Source: DASRDR01 sp044867785
Lineage (GTDB): Bacteria > Methylomirabilota > Methylomirabilia > Rokubacteriales > DASRDR01
Assembly (NCBI GenBank): GCA_044867785.1
Contig: JBIOVM010000005.1
Location: 1 to 19,361, forward strand
DNA: 19,361 bases
Reading direction: 5' to 3'
Position numbers and translations under genes: made by a program. A model generated the notes under the pieces. That model ran no database searches and was not told the DNA's origin. It worked only from the letters and a program-made list of their open reading frames with translations. Below are positions 14,394 through 19,361 of this stretch, one piece after another. The first letter of the stretch is position 1. Each line of letters begins with the position of its first letter.

Positions 14394-15304
14394 CCCGAGG
14401 CCTCGCGGAACCGCTCGAGCCCCGCGAGGAGCGCATCGACGGTCGCGCCGCCGCTCCAGACGATGACCTCGGTGACGCCCGTGTCCCGCATCCGCCCGAG
14501 ATCGGCCCGGACCTGGGCCGCGCTGCCCGCCAGGAGACCGCGCTTGGCGTCGTCGAGGGCCGCGTCCGTGACGTGAGCGCCCGTCGCCAGGTAGACGACC
14601 TCGAGCCGCGCCGGGTCCCGGCCCGCCTCCTGCGCGAGGGTTCGGAGCTGGATGATCATCTGGCCGAGCGGGGCGAGCGGGAGCCCCGAGGGCAGCCAGC
14701 CGTCGGCGTGCGTCGCCGCGCGACGCAGGGCCGCCGGCACGTAGGCGGCGAGGTAGAGCGGCGGATGCGGCGTCCGCGCGGGCTTGAGTCCGACGATCGA
14801 GCGCGCCACGCGGAAGTGCCGGCCGTGGAACTCGACGGGATCCGGACCCCACAGCGTCTTGAGGACCTGGATGAACTCGTCGGCGCGCTCGGCGCGCGCC
14901 TTCGGATCGGCCCCGACCGCCTCCAGCTCGTCGACCGACCACGCCTGGCCGAGTCCGACCCGAAGCCGTCCGCCGGAGAGCACGTCGAGCGTCGCGAGCC
15001 GGCGGGCGAGGACGACCGGGTTGTAGAAGGGCATGTTGAGGATGCTCGTCCCGAGCGTGATCCGCCGCGTGTGGGCGGCGGCGAAGGTCAGCGCCTCCAC
15101 CGGGTCCATCGAGCGCTTGAAGTAGTCGGGCAGCACGCCGTCCGGGGTGGCCGGGTACGGTGACCGCGGCGCGACGGGCGCGAGCAGACGATCCGCCGCC
15201 CAGGCGGAGTGATATCCGAGGGCTTCGGCCCGCTCGGCGGCGCGCGTCAGCGCCTCCGGCCCGGCCAAGGGTCCAAACGTCGGCAAGCCGCAGCCAAGCT
15301 TCAT
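14390..15304 (-). CDS. LLM class oxidoreductase, probably F420-dependent (first of pair)
   Basis: A 304-residue luciferase-like-fold protein beginning MKLGCGLPTFGPLAGPEAL, the typical N-terminus of the Rv2161c-like F420-dependent LLM group. Further core segments are RRITLGTSILNMPFYNPVVLA (from about 80), LSGGRLRVGLGQAW and the ADGWLPSG strand. It is shorter than its partner, as usual for this group. Start ATG 15304 has a clear Shine-Dalgarno GGAGGG. It shares a 136-base divergent promoter region with the solute-binding protein gene, and its stop overlaps the next LLM gene's ATG, so the two are translated together. Confidence 0.86.
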   Translation of the reverse strand: MKLGCGLPTFGPLAGPEALTRAAERAEALGYHSAWAADRLLAPVAPRSPYPATPDGVLPDYFKRSMDPVEALTFAAAHTRRITLGTSILNMPFYNPVVLARRLATLDVLSGGRLRVGLGQAWSVDELEAVGADPKARAERADEFIQVLKTLWGPDPVEFHGRHFRVARSIVGLKPARTPHPPLYLAAYVPAALRRAATHADGWLPSGLPLAPLGQMIIQLRTLAQEAGRDPARLEVVYLATGAHVTDAALDDAKRGLLAGSAAQVRADLGRMRDTGVTEVIVWSGGATVDALLAGLERFREASG

Positions 15305-15358
15305 GCGGAACCCTCCAAGTTTTTCGGGGTCGGTCGACGCGGCAGGAGTCGCCTTGCC

Positions 15359-15387
15359 TTGACAGGCGGAGACCGGTGTCCCAGACT
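15359..15387 (+). promoter_or_regulatory. Sigma-70-like promoter for the first solute-binding protein gene
   Basis: A perfect -35 hexamer TTGACA at 15359-15364 is followed after 17 bases by CAGACT at 15382-15387, which keeps the key A and final T of the -10. Transcription would begin near 15394, about 47 bases before the ATG, with the Shine-Dalgarno AAAGGAGGG at 15428-15436 in the leader. Confidence 0.5.
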
Positions 15388-15411
15388 ACTCGGCGCACCC
15401 GTACGTCGAAA
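15383..15411 (-). promoter_or_regulatory. Candidate divergent promoter for the LLM pair
   Basis: On the minus strand TTTCGA (15411-15406) and TAGTCT (15388-15383) are 17 bases apart. The -10 lies on top of the plus-strand CAGACT of the solute-binding protein promoter, so both directions could share one melted region. The -35 is weak. Confidence 0.3.
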
Positions 15412-15440
15412 TCGATCCTAGCACGCCAAAGGAGGGTGTC

Positions 15441-16793
15441 ATGGACGACACTCGGTCCGCGCCGCGCGCCGGCGCCGTCTCCCGTCGTACCGTGCTCCGC
15501 ATCGGGGGCGCTGCCCTCGCCGGCGCCGCCACGGGCCCCTTCGTCTTCACCCCCGCCCGCGCCCAGGGCTTCAACTGGAAGCGCTTCCAGGGGAAGGAGC
15601 TCTTCTTCCTCTTCTACAAGCACCCGTGGGTCGACGAGATGGTCAAGCACATCCCGGAATTCGAGTCGATGAGCGGGATGAAGGTGAAGTACGAGATCCT
15701 GCCCGAGGTCCAGGGGCGCCAGAAGCTGGTCGTCGAGATGACCGGGGGCTCGGGCGGCGTGGACGGCTTCCATTCCTCCACCCACGTCGAGAAGCGCCGC
15801 TTCTGGAAGTCGGGCTGGTACCACCCCGTCAACAAGTTTCTCGAGGACGCGACGCTGACGCCTCCGGACTTCGACTGGAACGACATCGTCGCGGGGGCGA
15901 AGCTCGCGGTGCAGCAGCCCGACAAGACGATCAGCGGGATCCCGACCTTCGTCGACCCGTTCGTCCTGTTCTACCGGAAGGACATCTACGACCAGAAGGG
16001 GTGGAAGGCGCCCAAGACGCTCGCCGAGATGGAGAGCCAGGCCAAGGCGCTCCACGGTCCCCCCGGCATGTACGGCATCGTCTACCGCGGGCTCAAGAAC
16101 GCGAACGCGACGCCGTGGGCCTACATGCTGTTCGCGATGGGCGGGGATTACCTCACCAAGGACGGCAAGTCCGCCATCAACACCCCCGAGTGGACGAAGA
16201 CGATGGATCTCTACGCGGGCATGCTCCGGCAGTACGGCCCGCCGGGAGTCGTGAACTTCAACTGGTACGAGTGCTCGGCCGCGTTCATGCAGGGCCAGGT
16301 GGGCATCTACTTCGACGGCGTCAATTTCGCCAATCAGTTCGAGGACCCGGCGAAGTCGAAGATCGCCGGCAAGGTCGCCTACGCGGTCTTGCCCGCGGGC
16401 CCCGGCGGCCACCACACCTGCACCTTCACGAACGCGATGGCCGTCTCGTCGCAGAGCAAGAACAAAGAGGCGGCGTACATGTTCTGCTGCTGGTCCACCA
16501 ACAAGCAGAACGCCGTGCGCGAGCTCCTCGCGGGCGTGGGCGTCGGCCGCGCCTCGGCGTGGACGAACGCCGAGGTCAAGGCGAAGCCCAAGATGCCGCA
16601 GAGCTGGTACGACGCCTACCTCGACTCGCTCAAGATCGGGAAGCCCGGCCTGCCGGAGATCGTGGGCGTCACGGAGTATCGGGACATCATCGGCGTCGCC
16701 ATCCAGAAGGCGATCGAGGGCATGCCCTCGGCGCAGGCGCTGGCGGAGGCGCACAAGGATTTCCAGGATCTCCTGAACCGAACCGAAAGCTAG
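15441..16793 (+). CDS. ABC transporter extracellular solute-binding protein, family 1, Tat-exported
   Basis: A 450-residue periplasmic binding protein of the MalE/UgpB-like family 1 type, which captures a substrate (often a sugar or sugar derivative) and delivers it to an ABC permease. It has a twin-arginine signal: SRRTVLR at residues 14-20, a hydrophobic run to about 36, and a cleavage site after PARA (A41, mature end Q42). The mature part has ILFYRKD-like FVLFYRKDIYDQKGW (from about 172) and LHGPPGMYG, typical of this family. AAAGGAGGG gives a strong ribosome site. A close paralogue starts at 18577 with the same signal layout. A 28-base palindrome lies 77 bases after the stop, before the RraA-like gene. 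No permease or ATPase gene lies between the paralogues. The ligand is unknown. Confidence 0.88.
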   Translation: MDDTRSAPRAGAVSRRTVLRIGGAALAGAATGPFVFTPARAQGFNWKRFQGKELFFLFYKHPWVDEMVKHIPEFESMSGMKVKYEILPEVQGRQKLVVEMTGGSGGVDGFHSSTHVEKRRFWKSGWYHPVNKFLEDATLTPPDFDWNDIVAGAKLAVQQPDKTISGIPTFVDPFVLFYRKDIYDQKGWKAPKTLAEMESQAKALHGPPGMYGIVYRGLKNANATPWAYMLFAMGGDYLTKDGKSAINTPEWTKTMDLYAGMLRQYGPPGVVNFNWYECSAAFMQGQVGIYFDGVNFANQFEDPAKSKIAGKVAYAVLPAGPGGHHTCTFTNAMAVSSQSKNKEAAYMFCCWSTNKQNAVRELLAGVGVGRASAWTNAEVKAKPKMPQSWYDAYLDSLKIGKPGLPEIVGVTEYRDIIGVAIQKAIEGMPSAQALAEAHKDFQDLLNRTES

Positions 16794-16870
16794 CCATCCG
16801 GACCGGCTGAGGCGGGTGGCGCCGGCTCCGACCCCGGCGCGACGAGGCGACGTTTGACCCCTTCCGTCGT

Positions 16871-16898
16871 ACCTGGCGCAACGCACGTTGCGCCAGGT
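16871..16898. repeat. 28-base near-perfect palindrome between solute-binding protein and RraA-like genes
   Basis: ACCTGGCGCAACG (16871-16883) and its exact reverse complement CGTTGCGCCAGGT (16886-16898) are separated by only CA. As RNA this gives a 12-base-pair stem with a 4-base loop. It sits 77 bases after the solute-binding protein stop and 87 bases before the RraA-like start. No T-run follows. It could stabilise or end the abundant upstream transcript, or be an operator for a dimeric regulator. The rest of the 192-base gap (16794-16985) shows nothing assignable. Confidence 0.6.
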
Positions 16899-16985
16899 GG
16901 CGGCACGGGTGACGGCGCCGAGGAGCGACGGGGGCGAGCCGGCGACAGGACCCGCCGCGGCGAGGCCCGCCATGTGGGAGCGCAC

Positions 16986-17684
16986 GTGACCCCACGGATT
17001 CTCGATCCTGCTCTTCTCGCCGAGCTCGCCTCGGTGGACACCCCCACGATCTGCAACGCCATCGAAGCCTTCAAGGCGCGCGACGACAGCGAAGGCTTCA
17101 CGGGCGCGCGTGTCCGCTGCCTCACCCCCGAGCTGGGCGTGATGGCCGGCTACGCGGTGACGGCGACGTGCGACAGCATGACGCCCGGTCAGCCGCGCCG
17201 CCGCGAGCCGTTCATGAAGCTCTGGGAGACGCTGGCGGCGGCGCCGAAGCCGGCGGTCCTGGTCTTCCAGGACGTCAGCCCGTCGGCGACCCACTCGGTG
17301 CACCTCGGGGACGTGATGGCCACGATCGCGACGCGCCTCGGCGCGATCGGCCTCGTCACCGACGGCGCCGTGCGCGACCTCGAGGGGATCCGCCCCCTGC
17401 GCTTCCACCTCTTCGCGCTCGGCGTGGCCGCCTCCCATGGGACGTTCAACGTCGTCGACGTCGGGGTGCCGGTGACCGTGGACGGCGTACGCATCCAGCC
17501 GGGTGACCTCGTCCACGCCGACGCGAACGGCGTCGCCACCGTGCCGCTCGAGATCGCCGACCGCGTCTACGCCCAGTGCAAGAAGGTGCACGAGCAGGAG
17601 CGCGCGATGCGCGAGTACGTGATCGGCAAGGACTTCACCCTCGAGGGTCTGCGCGAGCGGGTCCTGGGGCGGTCGACTCACTGA
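16986..17684 (+). CDS. RraA-like / 4-hydroxy-4-methyl-2-oxoglutarate aldolase family protein
   Basis: A 232-residue protein of the RraA-like fold, which includes class II pyruvate aldolases (HMG/CHA aldolase, oxaloacetate decarboxylase activity) and the RNase E inhibitor RraA. The metal/substrate motif D-x20-R-D of the aldolases is complete: D109 in HLGDVMATIA, then R130-D131 in TDGAVRD. This favours an enzymatic role over RNase E control. The C-terminal VDGVRIQPGDLVHADANGVATVP (166-188) is the usual ending of the core. Start GTG 16986 has GGGAG at 16976-16980 upstream; in-frame upstream codons would add a low-complexity leader. Between a transport protein and an SDR gene, it probably cleaves or decarboxylates a keto-acid intermediate of the imported compound (inference). 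Confidence 0.85.
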   Translation: MTPRILDPALLAELASVDTPTICNAIEAFKARDDSEGFTGARVRCLTPELGVMAGYAVTATCDSMTPGQPRRREPFMKLWETLAAAPKPAVLVFQDVSPSATHSVHLGDVMATIATRLGAIGLVTDGAVRDLEGIRPLRFHLFALGVAASHGTFNVVDVGVPVTVDGVRIQPGDLVHADANGVATVPLEIADRVYAQCKKVHEQERAMREYVIGKDFTLEGLRERVLGRSTH

Positions 17685-17717
17685 TGGCCGGCGAGGGCGC
17701 ACCGCGGGGCCGGCGGC

Positions 17718-18506
17718 ATGGGTAGGCTCGACGGGCAGGTCGCCATCGTGACCGGCGCGGGATCGGGCATCGGCCACGCCACCGCCCGCATGCTGGCGGC
17801 CGAGAGCGCCGCCGTGGTGGTCGCCGGGCGGCGCCAGGCGCCGCTCGACGCGCTGGTGGCCGAGATCGCCCGGGCCGGCGGCCGCGCCGACGCCCGCACC
17901 GCCGACGTCGGGAAGCCCGACGAGGCCGTCGCGCTCGCGCGGTGGACCCTCGAGCGCCACGGCCGGGTCGACATCCTCGTCAACAACGCCGGCTCGTCGA
18001 GCCGGATCCGCAACGTCCGTTGGGTCGGGCTGGAGGAATGGGAGCGGGTGTTCGCCGTCAACATGACCGGCGTCTACGCGCTCACGCAGGCGGTCCTCCC
18101 CGACATGATCGCGCGCGGCGGCGGCACCATCGTCACGGTGTCCTCGGCCGCCGCGCTCCGGCCCGGGCTCCTCGGCGGGGCCCCCTACAGCGCCGCGAAG
18201 GCCGCCGTGCGGAACCTGATGGGCCACGTCCACACCGTGCTCCGGGACAAGGGGATCCGGGCGACGACGATCCTCCCCGCGGAGGTCGACACCCCGATCC
18301 TCGACAACCGACCGCTCGTGCCCGACGCCCGCGCGCGCGCCACCATGATGCAGCCGGAGGACGTGGCCGCCGCCATCTTGCTCTGCGTGACGCTGCCGCC
18401 GCGCACCGTCGTCGAGGAGATCGTGCTCAGTCCGACCATCGCCCGCGACCTCAGCGCCGACCTCGCGGTCGCGCGCGACCTCGGAGGACCATCGGGGGCC
18501 CGCTAG
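17718..18506 (+). CDS. Short-chain dehydrogenase/reductase (SDR)
   Basis: A 262-residue classical SDR. The nucleotide motif TGAGSGIG (12-19), NNAG (89-92), N115, catalytic S143, and YSAAK with Y157 and K161 are all present, so it should be an active NAD(P)-dependent oxidoreductase of an alcohol or ketone. GRR at 37-39, after the second strand, hints at NADP use (inference). Length is normal. It starts 33 bases after the RraA-like stop and ends 70 bases before the second solute-binding protein gene, so it is very likely part of one transport/catabolism transcript. No strong ribosome-binding site is seen; ATG 17718 is chosen because it sits at the normal N-terminal distance from the Rossmann motif. 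Confidence 0.9.
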   Translation: MGRLDGQVAIVTGAGSGIGHATARMLAAESAAVVVAGRRQAPLDALVAEIARAGGRADARTADVGKPDEAVALARWTLERHGRVDILVNNAGSSSRIRNVRWVGLEEWERVFAVNMTGVYALTQAVLPDMIARGGGTIVTVSSAAALRPGLLGGAPYSAAKAAVRNLMGHVHTVLRDKGIRATTILPAEVDTPILDNRPLVPDARARATMMQPEDVAAAILLCVTLPPRTVVEEIVLSPTIARDLSADLAVARDLGGPSGAR

Positions 18507-18518
18507 CGGACCGCCGCC

Positions 18519-18533
18519 CGCGGGCTGCCCGCG
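18519..18533. repeat. Short GC hairpin before the second solute-binding protein gene
   Basis: CGCGGGC and GCCCGCG flank a single T, 13 bases after the SDR stop. In RNA it would form a 6-base-pair stem at most. It could slow or partly end transcription between the SDR and the next gene. In DNA this GC-rich such short repeats also arise by chance. Confidence 0.25.
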
Positions 18534-18576
18534 CTTCGAGACCGCACCACGTCACCCGCGACCAAAGGAGGACCCG

Positions 18577-19361
18577 ATGTTCGACGTAGAGACGACTGCG
18601 CAGCCCCGGACGCTCTCGCGACGCACGGTGCTCCGATTCGGGGGGACCGCGCTCGCCGCCGCCGCGACCGGCCCGTTCGTCTTCACCCCCGCCCGCGCCC
18701 AGGGCTTCAACTGGAAGCGCTTCCAGGGCAAGGAGCTCTACCTGATCCTCTCGAAGCACCCCTGGGTCGAGGTGCTCGAGAAGAACATGCCCGAGTTCGA
18801 GTCGCTGACCGGGATGAAGGTCAAGTGGGAGACGCTCCCGGAGATCCAGGCGCGCCAGAAGCTCGTCGTCGAGATGACCTCCGCCTCGGGCGGCGTCGAC
18901 GGGTTCTTCACCTCGCTCCACGTCGAGAAGAAGCGGTTCTGGAAGGCCGGGTGGTACGAGCCGCTCAACAAGTACCTCCAGGACCGGACCCTGACGCCGG
19001 CGGACTGGGACTGGGACGACCTCGCCGGCGGCGCGAAGTCGATCATCACCCAGAAGGACGGGACCATCTCGGCGCTGCCGGCCTTCGTCGACGCGGTGAT
19101 CCTCTTCTACCGGAAGGATCTCTACGCGGCGAAGGGCCTGAAGCCGCCGAAGACGCACGCGGAGTGGGAAGCCCAGGCCAAGCAGCTCCACGGCCCGCCG
19201 GCCCTCTACGGGGCCGTTTTCCGCGGGCTCAAGAACGCGAACGCCACCATGTTCAGCAACACGCAGTTCTCGTTCGGCGCGGACTTCCTCACGAAGGACG
19301 GCAAGGCCGCGCTCGACAGCAAGGAGAACGTCGCGGCGCTCGACTGGTACGCGGGCGTGCT
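18577..19361 (+). CDS. ABC transporter extracellular solute-binding protein, family 1, Tat-exported (3' end outside window)
   Basis: The first 261 residues of a second family 1 solute-binding protein; the frame is open at the right edge. It starts at ATG 18577 with AAAGGAGGA upstream. The Tat signal has the same layout as the protein at 15441: SRRTVLR at residues 14-20 and PARA cleavage at residue 41. The mature sequence aligns to its paralogue without visible gaps, with more than half the residues the same by eye. Shared blocks include QGFNWKRFQGKEL, RQKLVVEMT, LFYRKD and RGLKNANAT. Differences cluster in segments such as 207-216 that may line the ligand pocket, so it may bind a related but different ligand. 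The transporter's membrane parts may follow beyond 19361. Confidence 0.88.
   Translation, partial: MFDVETTAQPRTLSRRTVLRFGGTALAAAATGPFVFTPARAQGFNWKRFQGKELYLILSKHPWVEVLEKNMPEFESLTGMKVKWETLPEIQARQKLVVEMTSASGGVDGFFTSLHVEKKRFWKAGWYEPLNKYLQDRTLTPADWDWDDLAGGAKSIITQKDGTISALPAFVDAVILFYRKDLYAAKGLKPPKTHAEWEAQAKQLHGPPALYGAVFRGLKNANATMFSNTQFSFGADFLTKDGKAALDSKENVAALDWYAGV

Noticed and set aside
16854..16985. Longer RraA-like protein starting upstream of 16986
   Set aside because: The extension is low-complexity and would be encoded partly by the 28-base palindrome. GTG 16986 has its own Shine-Dalgarno and matches the family N-terminus.
13377..18233. A very long minus-strand open frame (over 1600 codons) running through several genes
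   Set aside because: Only 13377-14393 of it is a real gene. The rest lies antisense to the binding-protein, RraA and SDR genes, encodes low-complexity Arg/Ala/Asp/Val-rich sequence without domains, and is a by-product of high GC content.
1..19361. RNA genes, CRISPR arrays, insertion sequences, phage genes or toxin-antitoxin pairs
   Set aside because: I looked for tRNA-like cloverleaf ends, regularly spaced repeats, transposase or integrase motifs and small paired genes, and saw none I could support.

Overview
This is a very GC-rich, gene-dense bacterial chromosomal window with almost no spare DNA; the longest gene-free stretch is about 210 bases. It holds 18 protein genes, two of them cut by the window edges. 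I see no rRNA, tRNA, CRISPR array, transposase or phage gene. GTG starts are frequent, Shine-Dalgarno sequences are clear on many genes, and several neighbours overlap by 4 bases (ATGA or GTGA). The mix of tandem LLM-class (F420/FMN) oxidoreductases, Tat-exported family 1 solute-binding proteins, RraA-like and SDR enzymes suggests an uncultured heterotroph of the Rokubacteria/Methylomirabilota type or a similar high-GC soil lineage. That placement is an inference from memory of such genomes, not something the sequence proves.

Layout. 1-522 (-): N-terminal part of an unrecognised membrane-anchored protein. 605-3125 (+): exported glycerophosphodiester phosphodiesterase, an adenosine-deaminase-like hydrolase with an altered substrate pocket, and a RidA-family deaminase. 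3135-3923 (-): crotonase-fold enzyme of the PaaG/isomerase type. It is separated by a 62-base nested hairpin from a divergent HtrA/DegS-like protease (4080-5195, +). 5368-8738 (-): tightly coupled four-gene operon of LLM monooxygenase, DSD1/D-threonine-aldolase-like PLP enzyme, alpha/beta hydrolase and cupin. 8952-10082 (+): ChaA-like calcium/proton antiporter. 10094-10618 (-): DinB-fold protein. 10763-13356 (+): zinc alcohol/polyol dehydrogenase followed by an FGGY sugar kinase. 13377-15304 (-): two overlapping LLM-class F420-type oxidoreductases of different subfamilies. 15441 to the end (+): solute-binding protein, RraA-like aldolase, SDR dehydrogenase, and a second, paralogous solute-binding protein cut by the window end.

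How the parts fit. Most of the window looks like catabolic and uptake functions arranged as small divergent or convergent operons. The right-hand cluster pairs two related high-affinity binding proteins with two catabolic enzymes, but no ABC permease or ATPase is in view; these may follow after 19361. The dehydrogenase and FGGY kinase could oxidise a polyol to a ketose and then phosphorylate it. The four-gene minus-strand operon looks like a degradation module whose substrate cannot be read from sequence.

The most noteworthy signals are the adenosine deaminase homologue that keeps its metal and catalytic residues but has glycine at both purine-nucleoside-binding aspartates; the paralogous binding proteins flanking RraA-SDR with a 53-base identical block; two structured inverted repeats (3939-4000 and 16871-16898); a possible bidirectional promoter at 15359-15411; and -10-like hexamers placed exactly 6 bases before two start codons, which suggests leaderless transcripts. 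I found no convincing wholly new multi-gene system.
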